Shown here in pieces: positions 24,477 to 31,147 of a stretch of 31,147 nt of DNA; positions within the stretch are counted from its first letter, which is position 1, and the number at the start of each line of letters is the position of its first letter. The translations under genes were made by a program, and so were the position numbers. A model generated the notes under the pieces. It was not told where the DNA came from. It searched no databases and saw nothing but the letters and a program-made list of their open reading frames with translations. The DNA comes from a virus: positions 1 to 31,147 of IMG/VR virus record IMGVR_UViG_3300042890_000260. One strand, written 5' to 3'.

Positions 24477-25091
24477 CTTGATCTGTTTATGTAGGTCATC
24501 AATAGTGCCGTCGTTGTTAATATAATGGTCATAGTTTAGCCCCACACTAGAGTACTCACTTGCATGAACTTTCAATAATTCCAGCTGTTTCCTACTTAGA
24601 GACCAAGTCATATTACGTATCTCCCCTTGATTAAATGACACTGCGGCATCATACCATTCGGGTTTTGGTCCTCTTGAAATTCGCATTGTTATACCACCTA
24701 CATTCTTGATAGCTAATACTTCATTGGAAAATCGACAATCAGTAATGACAATGTTGTCTTTAGTCTGACGTAATTTGTTCTCAACGCTTGCTACCCAAAT
24801 ATCTTTATGAAAGCCATTACGACAAACTTCTGTACCCCAGTACTGTAGGACCCATCTTGGAGTAATTTCTATACCTAGTCGATTACTCCACCATGGGTCT
24901 ATTTGTTCACGCCACTCTCTACTTGTCTTAGTAGAACCCTCTAATAGTTCTCTGTCCCAACCAAATACACTTGAAACTGCATCTTTTAGAGAAGCCGCAA
25001 AGCTTACTCTTTTGAACCCATGAAACGTACAAAGATAATCAGCAACTGTGTCTTTGCCGCTTCCAATAAAGCCAGTAACACCTAAAATCAT
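24459..25091 (-). CDS. 1: deoxynucleoside monophosphate kinase (T4 gp1-type)
   Basis: 210 residues, against 241 in T4. The P-loop is GFIGSGKDT at residues 7-15. FKRVSFAASLKDAVSSVFGW, the substrate-site stretch TPRWVLQYWGTEVCR and DNIVITDCRFSNE(V)LAIK follow, as in gp1-like dNMP kinases, which phosphorylate dNMPs to dNDPs for phage DNA synthesis. The C-terminal ILE-type helix DDLHKQIKSIINL closes the fold. A 10-bp hairpin over the AGGAG ribosome-binding site (25098-25130) suggests translational control. Placed among virion genes, it may be read from a late transcript, unlike T4 gene 1. Confidence 0.9.
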   Translation of the reverse strand: MILGVTGFIGSGKDTVADYLCTFHGFKRVSFAASLKDAVSSVFGWDRELLEGSTKTSREWREQIDPWWSNRLGIEITPRWVLQYWGTEVCRNGFHKDIWVASVENKLRQTKDNIVITDCRFSNEVLAIKNVGGITMRISRGPKPEWYDAAVSFNQGEIRNMTWSLSRKQLELLKVHASEYSSVGLNYDHYINNDGTIDDLHKQIKSIINL

Positions 25092-25097
25092 ATGGAA

Positions 25098-25130
25098 ACT
25101 CCTGTCAAGTACTTAGTATATGACAGGAGT
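25098..25130 (-). promoter_or_regulatory. 10-bp hairpin sequestering the dNMP kinase ribosome-binding site
   Basis: ACTCCTGTCA (25130-25121 on the minus strand) pairs perfectly with TGACAGGAGT (25107-25098), loop 13 nt. The AGGAG within the second arm lies seven bases before the ATG at 25091, so the folded mRNA would block initiation. Confidence 0.7.
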
Positions 25131-25151
25131 ATGAAAAAGTAAAGAACTAGT

Positions 25152-25949
25152 TTACCCTTGAATCCAAGTCAATGGTTGACTATAATCTTGATATCTACGT
25201 AAATCTTCGATAAGTGTTTCTTGCAATGCTTTAGATTCTGCTTTCATGGCTGCACCGTTAAGTGAAGTTCCGCCGCCCGGGCCTGCAATACTAGCAAACT
25301 TTTCACGTGCTTCACCGATGATGCCTTTGAGTACTGCTAATGTAAAATCACCAATCCAAACACCTGCACCTGGATCTTGTAGTAGCTCTGACTCAGGACG
25401 TTGGATATCAGCCCAAACCAGAATACGTTCACCTGTACCCTTGAAATCACGAACAACTTTTAAAATTTTGGTTACTGGATTGAATGTATAGTTTACATAA
25501 CCACCAAACATACGTGCGGCTAATTCAACATATCCTGCATAGAAATCATACGTTGCCATACCACCTGCAGAGTTGTAGTTTAATAGGTATGTGTTAAGAA
25601 TAGCTGAACTAAATGGATCAAAGCTACTAGAACTAGGACCGGTGTCTAAGCCAACTGTTCTACGGAATAAACTACGTACATTTATAAATTCAGAGGGTAA
25701 TGTATATGTGTCTACGTTCTTAATGACAGTCATTAATGTATAGGATTCGACAGTAGCGTTTTGTGCCCTTTGACGGTATAATTTAATGGCATAGTTAAAT
25801 GCGGCTTCATAATGCTGAGGGTCAAGTTCTAAATCAATAATATCACCACCTAATCTTAGTCGGATGTTATTGAATAATGCTTCTTTTAATTCATCTAGTG
25901 TTAAACTAGATGGTGTACTCATTGGTGTTGCTAGTGCGCTTACAGTCAT
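25152..25949 (-). CDS. virion structural protein, neck/connector-like
   Basis: 265 residues. It opens TLDELKEALFNNIRLRLGGD, then IDLELDPQHYEAAFNYAIKLYRQRA, a helical layout like the head-tail connector/adaptor proteins of T4-like phages (gp13-type neck proteins in marine relatives), followed by a beta-rich middle (DTYTLPSEFINVRSLF, YVNYTFNPVTKILKVVRDFK) and a helical C-terminus. No catalytic motif. It begins the virion block: GATAAATA lies 20 nt upstream and AGGAACC precedes the ATG. The exact T4 counterpart is inferred. Confidence 0.7.
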   Translation of the reverse strand: MTVSALATPMSTPSSLTLDELKEALFNNIRLRLGGDIIDLELDPQHYEAAFNYAIKLYRQRAQNATVESYTLMTVIKNVDTYTLPSEFINVRSLFRRTVGLDTGPSSSSFDPFSSAILNTYLLNYNSAGGMATYDFYAGYVELAARMFGGYVNYTFNPVTKILKVVRDFKGTGERILVWADIQRPESELLQDPGAGVWIGDFTLAVLKGIIGEAREKFASIAGPGGGTSLNGAAMKAESKALQETLIEDLRRYQDYSQPLTWIQG

Positions 25950-25969
25950 GATTGGTTCCTAATATCTTA

Positions 25970-25977
25970 TATTTATC
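25970..25977 (-). promoter_or_regulatory. late promoter GATAAATA before the connector-like gene
   Basis: Minus strand GATAAATATAAG, 20 nt before the ATG at 25949 with AGGAACC between. It is placed at the head of the virion block. Confidence 0.65.
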
Positions 25978-25984
25978 TGGTTAT

Positions 25985-26206
25985 ATGTCTTTAGATATTC
26001 TTAGGCAATGGCGAGTAGATATAAAATCTACAAGCCAAAAAACATTCTTGAGGAACATAGGCGATGATGAATTAAAAGATTATGGTGGAGGATTGACTAT
26101 ATCTCACCGACCCCGTGAAGGGACTTTTCCGTATTCGCTGTTAAAGTGTAGGTATATTCATCAGGATTCTACACACAGCCCAGGCCCTCTATCGCAATTA
26201 CTATGA
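25985..26206 (+). CDS. doubtful small plus-strand frame
   Basis: 73 codons from ATG at 25985. The peptide has an ordinary start (MSLDILRQWRVDIKSTSQ) and DDELKDYGGGLTISHRP in the middle, but no recognised family, no ribosome-binding site and no promoter. An overlapping frame from 26008 (MASRYKIYKPKNILEEHRR) looks more phage-like for 19 codons and then stops; a frameshifted remnant is possible. Confidence 0.2.
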   Translation: MSLDILRQWRVDIKSTSQKTFLRNIGDDELKDYGGGLTISHRPREGTFPYSLLKCRYIHQDSTHSPGPLSQLL

Positions 26207-26383
26207 CCTGGCATACTATCAACTGTTAAGATATGGGAAACGTTACTCAACAAAGGTGAGGCGTTTAAAGCATCCAAGGGTAGTCCCATAAATATTGCGT
26301 TGGTCCCGCACTCTACCGTCGCACCACTATGAGAACGGATTATAGCCACACTTTGAGGTAGTGGGTCACCTATAGACCAATAA

Positions 26384-26407
26384 AAAACGGGCGTTGTGGC
26401 CCGTTTT
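26384..26407 (-). terminator. intrinsic terminator after mazG
   Basis: AAAACGGGC (26384-26392) pairs with GCCCGTTTT (26399-26407) over 9 bp around GTTGTG. Read leftward it ends in six T (complement of 26387-26382). It begins two bases after the mazG stop. Confidence 0.9.
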
Positions 26408-26409
26408 AG

Positions 26410-26850
26410 TTAAATATCGCCTTCTTTGCGATTCTCTGAATAGTGTGCATCAAATGTGCCACCGGGATATCGACTTTCTAACTTACGAATATTTTCATCA
26501 ATAACATCATTAGGGTCGATATTCAATGCACGACATGCATTGATCCAGTACCACATAACATCACCTAGTTCACGCTTCATGTGAAAGACTGCGGCTTCAT
26601 CTAGAGGCTTACCTTGAAAGATAATCTTCTTAGGCACCTCAATGAATTCCCCTGCTTCTGCTGCCAAACCAAAACATGCAGTCATAAGCAATGGAACATT
26701 GATATCAGGACCATGTGTGCATACAGTGGCATCAAAGTTTCCGTCTAGTTCATCTAGTCGATTCATAAATGTAGTCAAGTCATTACTTGCTTTGCTGGTT
26801 ACAGCCTCTACGAATTGTTGGTATTTGTTTAAATCAATGTTTTGTGTCAT
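26410..26850 (-). CDS. mazG: MazG-like nucleotide pyrophosphohydrolase
   Basis: 146 residues. The all-helical MazG core has EAGE..E at E65, E68 and E71 and ELGD at E94 and D97, the metal-binding pair of motifs, separated by KKIIFQGKPLDE and followed by MWYWINACRALNIDPNDVI. The C-terminus (RYPGGTFDAHYSEN) is also typical of phage MazG. The family hydrolyses NTPs or dNTPs to monophosphates; in phages it is thought to supply precursors or lower (p)ppGpp. AAGGACC precedes the ATG, eight bases after the SGNH gene. It closes the early operon. Confidence 0.93.
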   Translation of the reverse strand: MTQNIDLNKYQQFVEAVTSKASNDLTTFMNRLDELDGNFDATVCTHGPDINVPLLMTACFGLAAEAGEFIEVPKKIIFQGKPLDEAAVFHMKRELGDVMWYWINACRALNIDPNDVIDENIRKLESRYPGGTFDAHYSENRKEGDI

Positions 26851-26858
26851 ATTGGTCC

Positions 26859-27620
26859 TTATTTGTAAGTGGTGTGTAGTTTGTTCTTAGTAATATACTC
26901 GTAAAGATGTTCTGAGTAAAGCTTATGCGGAACTTCATCGTGGTGATAATACTTTGCTTTTGTGTTCTTGTAGCCCAAGTTAGCATACTTGTAATAGAAC
27001 GGTTCACTGTTGTTGTCAAAGTCTAAGAATCGTTTACGATCAATCTGTTCTTTGTACCAAGCTAATGTTTCATGTTCTTGTGTAAACATGTAAAGCGTAT
27101 TTACAAACAAGTATTTGACCTTCTTCATTTGTAGGAAGAATTGTAATTGAGTAACGTAGGTTGCGCTGAGTATTTCTAGGTACAACTCGTTATCAGCCAT
27201 GAATCTATGATAACCTTCAATAAAGTCTTGTTCTTTAGAACCGTTACCTTTGTAGCCCATATTGATTCTGATGTAGTCATCATGGGTAGTGCTGTACCAA
27301 TCTACATGTTTATCCCATTCTTGATTGTACCATGTCTTTTGATAGAAGGGAACTTCCATTCTAATACCATCAGCCCAGCCTACAAGTACAAATACTTCAC
27401 TGTATGGATCGTAATTGTTATTAAACCAATCTAGGACACTTCTGACGACACCGCCATTTGCCGAACCTGCAATTGCAATGTTTACTGGTTCATATCCTAG
27501 CTTTTGTGCTAGCAGATTACCAAAGCTATTCTGTCGATTGTATGGACTATCACTTGATCCATCAATCTCAGATCCTGCAGGGTCGCTACCACCTGCAATC
27601 AACATTATTTTTTTACTCAT
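26859..27620 (-). CDS. SGNH-hydrolase-like protein 1
   Basis: 253 residues. Near the N-terminus AGGSDPAGSEIDG (9-21) occupies the nucleophile block, with GSD in place of GDS; then NSFGNLLAQKLGYEPVNIAI, GSANGGVVRSVLDWF (the glycine and asparagine blocks) and VFVLVGWADGIRMEVPF follow. This is an SGNH/GDSL-like alpha/beta fold, but the final D..H pair is uncertain: HDEVPHKLYSEHL near the end is a candidate. Such enzymes act as esterases or deacetylases, sometimes on sugars or cell-surface polymers; the substrate here is unknown. It overlaps the next gene upstream by 8 nt. Confidence 0.75.
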   Translation of the reverse strand: MSKKIMLIAGGSDPAGSEIDGSSDSPYNRQNSFGNLLAQKLGYEPVNIAIAGSANGGVVRSVLDWFNNNYDPYSEVFVLVGWADGIRMEVPFYQKTWYNQEWDKHVDWYSTTHDDYIRINMGYKGNGSKEQDFIEGYHRFMADNELYLEILSATYVTQLQFFLQMKKVKYLFVNTLYMFTQEHETLAWYKEQIDRKRFLDFDNNSEPFYYKYANLGYKNTKAKYYHHDEVPHKLYSEHLYEYITKNKLHTTYK

Positions 27621-28203
27621 TCATTTTTCTCAATTGTTTAATTACATTTTCATATACAGTACGATTACCTATTTCATCGTAATGATTGATTGACCCCCTA
27701 TGTTTACTGAACAAATCTTTGAAGTTTAAAAAATTCTCAAACTTATATAGATTTTTCCAGTCAATATGTGAAACATGCAGGGTCTTAATAGGACAATATG
27801 CCTCAATCTCTTGCAATAATAGATTATGCATGTGTTCTGCATATTCTACATCAAAGTACTTGTCAAAGTATTCTATTACGGGCTGTAACTCAGGGTGATT
27901 GGGTAGATGTTCCAATACGTCAGTATATAGTAAACAGCTATTTTTGTGTAACTTGTCTTTACTATGTACCGGATGTTCGTTCACATAAAGGCGAAAGGGG
28001 CTAGTATGTGACACTAGCACCAAATCAAATTTATCTATGTCTACGGACTGTAATTGCTTTAGGATTTTGTATTCACTACAACCCGCTTGTGCAAGATTTG
28101 TTACTTTGTAATCTTGCTCAAGCAGATTGACCCAACCTACACCTTTTACTTTAACAGTCCAATCTGCGGCAAAGCTATCGCCACAGATCAGAAGTTTAGT
28201 CAT
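27613..28203 (-). CDS. SGNH-hydrolase-like protein 2
   Basis: 196 residues. A clean nucleophile block CGDSFAADW (G8-D9-S10) after a short strand, then GWVNLLEQDYKVTNLAQAGC (glycine block), a central strand with LVLVSHTSPFRL, and NHYDEIGNRTVYENVI at the end. The end supplies an Asp or His candidate in NHYDEIGN, though the usual DxxH spacing is not exact. It is more orthodox at the nucleophile than its tandem neighbour and may be the active partner. Its ATG shares a base with the stop of the 398-aa gene (TAATG). Substrate unknown. Confidence 0.78.
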   Translation of the reverse strand: MTKLLICGDSFAADWTVKVKGVGWVNLLEQDYKVTNLAQAGCSEYKILKQLQSVDIDKFDLVLVSHTSPFRLYVNEHPVHSKDKLHKNSCLLYTDVLEHLPNHPELQPVIEYFDKYFDVEYAEHMHNLLLQEIEAYCPIKTLHVSHIDWKNLYKFENFLNFKDLFSKHRGSINHYDEIGNRTVYENVIKQLRKMNE

Positions 28204-29399
28204 TAAAACGCTTTCAGAATTATCATAGCATCATTGAACCTACCATTAGGGCTAGTTGCAACTGCCTTGATATCTTTGAAGTATTTACGTGCGGCCGGCT
28301 TGCTACCCATAATTTCTTTAATTTGTTCAGCAGGTTTACGCAGTGTTTTGACTTCACTTTGATTGTTGTCAAACCCTAGCAATGTGTTACCTTTGACTGT
28401 AAAAGTCTTAGAGTATTCATCGGCAAGATAGTGATGCAGTTTACGCTTGGCAGTATCATACACCCATGCTTCGCTAGCACCATGCAGTTTGATCGGATGC
28501 AAACTAATCAAATCAAGCTTTGTTGCGGCATCTTTAAACGCCTTCATAAACTTGAGTTTAGCTACAATCTTTTCAACAGGCACTGCCTTACGTGTTCGAG
28601 GCTTAGCTTTAGCGGCTTTCTTGATAGAAACGTAACTGTTGAAGTCACTCAAACACTGGTCAATAAACTTGAGAATGTTTTTAAGTTGAGTCTTGGTGTA
28701 ATGACTATAAGCTTGAACCAACTGAGAGTCCTTACCCTGCATTGCTTCCTCAATTTCATTACGCTTACGATTCCATGCATCAGTGAAAATGTAGATATGT
28801 TGGGGCAATACATTCTTCTTAGCCAATTCATCTAGAGGCTTGAAGTTGAAAGTAGACTTTGCACCTGCAAGTAAGTAGTCATCGAACATGCCTTCAATTT
28901 CACCTGCGGCTTCACGTGCCTTTTCCTTCATGATTTCTTGCACGTTGGGTCGAGAAACCTCTACTTTTACTTCAGGTTTCTTATTAACCTTGAGTTGACT
29001 TTCTTTGTATTCAGGATCAGTCACACTCTTAACAAGACGGTTGATTTCATCTTGCAATCGTTTATTTTCCTCATCAGTGAGTTGCAACCCACGCAACGTC
29101 AGTCGGGCTAGCCAACACAAACTTGGATTGAGGTTACTTTCATCAACCTTACGAACGACTTTAGCTAGTCCATCATTACCAGTTAAGTCAAGATATTGAA
29201 CAATCAAATCTTTTGCGTCTTTACGACCATAGAATCGGCTATACCAATTGAATGACCGAATTAGTTCAATGTTCCGATTCTCAGGCTGAACAATGAACGC
29301 AGGTTCAGCACCAAAATATTTTGTGTCTGCATCTTTTGGGTCAAGTGTTTTGACACCGAGAGTATCGACTAGTTTTTTGATCGTTTTGCGAGTTGCCAT
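28203..29399 (-). CDS. early-operon protein of unknown function, 398 aa
   Basis: 398 residues, basic and mostly helical. The N-terminal 120 residues are rich in aromatic residues (LIRSFNWYSRFYGRKDAKDL); residues about 130-175 are a charged coil (KVNKKPEVKVEVSRPNVQEI); the middle has a lysine-rich stretch (KKAAKAKPRTRKAVP) that could bind nucleic acid; the C-terminus includes a beta-rich patch (HLHHYLADEYSKTFTVKGN-like) and a helical end. No motif is recognised. It is the first gene after the consensus sigma70 promoter, with GGAG before the ATG, so it is likely strongly expressed early. Confidence 0.85.
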   Translation of the reverse strand: MATRKTIKKLVDTLGVKTLDPKDADTKYFGAEPAFIVQPENRNIELIRSFNWYSRFYGRKDAKDLIVQYLDLTGNDGLAKVVRKVDESNLNPSLCWLARLTLRGLQLTDEENKRLQDEINRLVKSVTDPEYKESQLKVNKKPEVKVEVSRPNVQEIMKEKAREAAGEIEGMFDDYLLAGAKSTFNFKPLDELAKKNVLPQHIYIFTDAWNRKRNEIEEAMQGKDSQLVQAYSHYTKTQLKNILKFIDQCLSDFNSYVSIKKAAKAKPRTRKAVPVEKIVAKLKFMKAFKDAATKLDLISLHPIKLHGASEAWVYDTAKRKLHHYLADEYSKTFTVKGNTLLGFDNNQSEVKTLRKPAEQIKEIMGSKPAARKYFKDIKAVATSPNGRFNDAMIILKAF

Positions 29400-29428
29400 T
29401 TTTGCTCCGTTTTTGCAAGGTATATCGT

Positions 29429-29457
29429 ATTATATATCATTGTCCATTTATTGTCAA
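29429..29457 (-). promoter_or_regulatory. consensus sigma70-type early promoter
   Basis: Minus strand TTGACA (29457-29452), 17 nt, TATAAT (29434-29429): a perfect match in both boxes and spacing. It drives the operon starting at 29399 and is read by host RNA polymerase alone, which fits early expression. Confidence 0.93.
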
Positions 29458-29468
29458 GCCTTACCTGC

Positions 29469-29476
29469 GATAAATA
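29469..29476 (+). promoter_or_regulatory. late-promoter-like GATAAATA, four bases before a start codon
   Basis: Plus strand GATAAATACTATATG into the structural gene at 29481. It lies 12 bases from the divergent sigma70 -35 box, so early-left and late-right promoters are back to back. Confidence 0.55.
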
Positions 29477-29480
29477 CTAT

Positions 29481-31147
29481 ATGCCAAGATTAAGCCTATA
29501 CCGCGAAAACAAGCAAAACGACTATCGTTTTTTGGACAGAACTGTTTCTGAACAATTGACTGTGGGCGGCACCGACTTGTACATTCACAAATATTTGGGA
29601 CCTACAAGTCAAGGACCTAGTACTGATTATACGCAACCTCAGTATGATAAGCTAGACCCAACCAACATTCAAGATTTATTATTCTTAGAAAACAGGGATC
29701 GCACGTATGATCCTAATATCTATAGATTACGTGGTCATTACAATGTTCAAAATTTGGATTTTGACTTGTCACAGTTTGGTTTATTCTTAAACAATGATAT
29801 TATCTTCGTTACTGTTCATTACAATGACATGATTGATATCGTAGGTCGTAAATTGATGGTTGGTGATGTACTTGAATTACCTCACTTGCTTGATTATAAT
29901 CCATTGAAAGAAACAATACCTGTTGCATTGAAACGTTTCATGCAAATTACTGATGCTAACTATGCGTCAGAAGGCTTTAGTCAAACTTGGTTCCCTCATC
30001 TATGGCGCATCAAGTGCGAACCTTTAGTTGACAGTGAAGAATTTAGTCAGATTTTACAGCAACCAATTAACCAAGACACTTATTTGGGCAATTGGGATGT
30101 TACTAAGACATATCCTGCAGGATACGTCATCACGTATGGTGACAAAAACTACAAAGCATTAGTTGAAGTGCCAATTGGTATTGCACCACCTAACGCAACA
30201 TATTGGGAACTTGATACCGCTGACAATCTTAAAGATATCTTATCAACATACAACAAGAATATTCAAATCAACAATGCGGCATTGCAGGAAGCACAACGTA
30301 TCGTTCCTAAAGCAGGCTACGATAACAGCAAATTGTATGTTGTACCGACATACGGTGCATATTCAGAGAATGGTCAATTATCCGGTAAGATAAATCAGCC
30401 GGCGCCACCTACTAACATAATAACATCATCTATAAACATTACAGGTACCGTTGCGATGATGCGTAACCCTGAGTTTAAGAATCCTAGTCCAGTAATCAAA
30501 ATTCCCAAAGCTTCTCTAAAGAGTATTTGGGACATGACAGTGGATATGGATCATACTGAACAATTAGATAAATTTGTTCAGGCAAGTCTACAATTAATAG
30601 AAACAACACCTGAAAGAATGGGTACAGGTTCAGGTCCGGTTAAGGGAGCTATGATTCTATCTGTACATAGCTTGGGTGCTATTACAGGACCATACGGTAC
30701 TGCTGACAACACTTATGCTACTGCTGACCAAAATCCAGAGGCTCCAGGATTCACCGGTGATATTACACAACAAATGGACTATCGTGCAGATTGTGATCCT
30801 AGATTTCAGTATATAGCACGTGCTACACCTAGGTCGTTTGGTTATAGCGCAGGATATTTAACTGGCGACGGACAAGCTCCAAATGGAATGCCTACTGGGT
30901 CTGGCATATCATTCCCTCAGAATCAACAAGTGGGTGACTACTTCTTACGTATTGACTATTCACCTCAAATACTATTCCGTTGGGACGGTGCAATGTGGGT
31001 TCGCATCTCTGAAAACGTAAGAACGGATACGGGCTTCACTTACGATGATAAATCATTATTGTCAGGATACATTAATAATGAAGATGAGATTTATCTACAG
31101 CAACAAGACAAGTATGTTCCACAAGCTCAAGGATTGTCTACAATACT
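29481..31147 (+). CDS. virion structural protein with sugar-binding-like insert, C-terminus cut by window edge
   Basis: 555 codons from ATG 29481, open to the right edge. The start (MPRLSLYRENKQNDYRFLDR, then TDLYIHKYLGPTSQGPS) and the block IQDLLFLENRDRTYDPNIY, then RLRGHYNVQNLDFDLSQFGL match, from memory, a conserved virion structural protein of marine T4-like phages. A short module at about residues 203-245 (WDVTKTYPAGYVITYGDKNY, then YWEL) resembles carbohydrate-binding modules of the CBM5/12 type. The sequence turns structural and beta-rich afterwards. No Shine-Dalgarno is present; a late element ends four bases before the ATG. A neck or baseplate role with surface binding is inferred. 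Confidence 0.85.
   Translation, partial: MPRLSLYRENKQNDYRFLDRTVSEQLTVGGTDLYIHKYLGPTSQGPSTDYTQPQYDKLDPTNIQDLLFLENRDRTYDPNIYRLRGHYNVQNLDFDLSQFGLFLNNDIIFVTVHYNDMIDIVGRKLMVGDVLELPHLLDYNPLKETIPVALKRFMQITDANYASEGFSQTWFPHLWRIKCEPLVDSEEFSQILQQPINQDTYLGNWDVTKTYPAGYVITYGDKNYKALVEVPIGIAPPNATYWELDTADNLKDILSTYNKNIQINNAALQEAQRIVPKAGYDNSKLYVVPTYGAYSENGQLSGKINQPAPPTNIITSSINITGTVAMMRNPEFKNPSPVIKIPKASLKSIWDMTVDMDHTEQLDKFVQASLQLIETTPERMGTGSGPVKGAMILSVHSLGAITGPYGTADNTYATADQNPEAPGFTGDITQQMDYRADCDPRFQYIARATPRSFGYSAGYLTGDGQAPNGMPTGSGISFPQNQQVGDYFLRIDYSPQILFRWDGAMWVRISENVRTDTGFTYDDKSLLSGYINNEDEIYLQQQDKYVPQAQGLSTI

Larger units (their letters stand above)
25950..26409. other. 460-base region with no convincing gene
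   Basis: Between the connector-like gene and the MazG terminator. It holds the late promoter at 25977-25970, a weak plus-strand frame (25985-26206), and a minus-strand frame open from the MazG stop to a TGA at 26161. By eye it is richer in G+C than the flanks from about 26100. No tRNA or known RNA is recognisable. Possible stems include CCACTA/TAGTGG and GGGTAGTCCC. Confidence 0.6.

Noticed and set aside
26161-26349. 62-codon minus-strand frame from GTG
   Set aside because: No ribosome-binding site, no family, downstream of a strong terminator; kept only as part of the unexplained spacer.
26210-26380. tRNA or known structured RNA in the spacer
   Set aside because: No T-arm-like sequence, cloverleaf or 3' acceptor pairing could be found by eye.

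Overview
The window is part of the genome of a T4-like tailed phage (myovirus). Recognisable T4-type genes are the tail sheath (gp18), tail tube (gp19), small terminase (gp16), head-completion nuclease (gp4), clamp-loader ATPase (gp44), dNMP kinase (gp1) and a gp31/GroES-type co-chaperonin. PhoH, a MazG-like pyrophosphatase, a J-domain protein and long G-x-S/T repeat fibres point to the T4-like phages common in aquatic metagenomes. The host cannot be read from the sequence. No tRNA, rRNA, CRISPR array, insertion sequence or integrase was seen.

Almost everything is on the minus strand, so layout is given in transcription order, right to left. (i) 29399-26410: a probable early operon from a textbook sigma70-type promoter (TTGACA, 17 nt, TATAAT), coding a 398-aa unknown protein, two SGNH-hydrolase-like proteins and MazG, ending at a hairpin terminator. 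(ii) 26409-25950: a 460-base stretch without a convincing gene. (iii) 25949-14194: virion and packaging block: connector-like protein, dNMP kinase, a very large sheath, tube, a tube-related baseplate protein, two small structural proteins, gp4, gp16, a short MRSLKQYITE-leader protein and a 775-aa protein with an AT-hook, ending at a terminator. (iv) 14098-3102: collagen-like G-x-S/T fibre, GH19 endolysin, an Ig-like repeat protein, a fibre/baseplate protein, then small genes including a DnaE fragment, a GroES-like protein and gp44, ending at a bidirectional terminator shared with phoH. (v) 2121 to the left edge: two conserved unknowns, a holin-like protein with an FG-repeat N-terminus, and a J-domain protein cut by the window edge. 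Only three convincing genes are on the plus strand: phoH, a zinc/HNH-like gene and a structural protein cut by the right edge.

Thirteen copies of an element close to GATAAATACTAG (T4 late-promoter core TATAAATA) lie at the heads of late transcription units. In several, and at two sigma70-like sites, the -10 element ends only 4-6 nt before the start codon and no Shine-Dalgarno sequence is present, which suggests leaderless late transcripts. Other points of interest are a stand-alone DnaE fragment that stops before the catalytic aspartates, a 10-bp hairpin over the ribosome-binding site of the dNMP kinase, mirror-image divergent late promoters beside the sheath gene, and a head-region protein that joins an AT-hook, a calcium-loop-like motif and a CCHC cluster.
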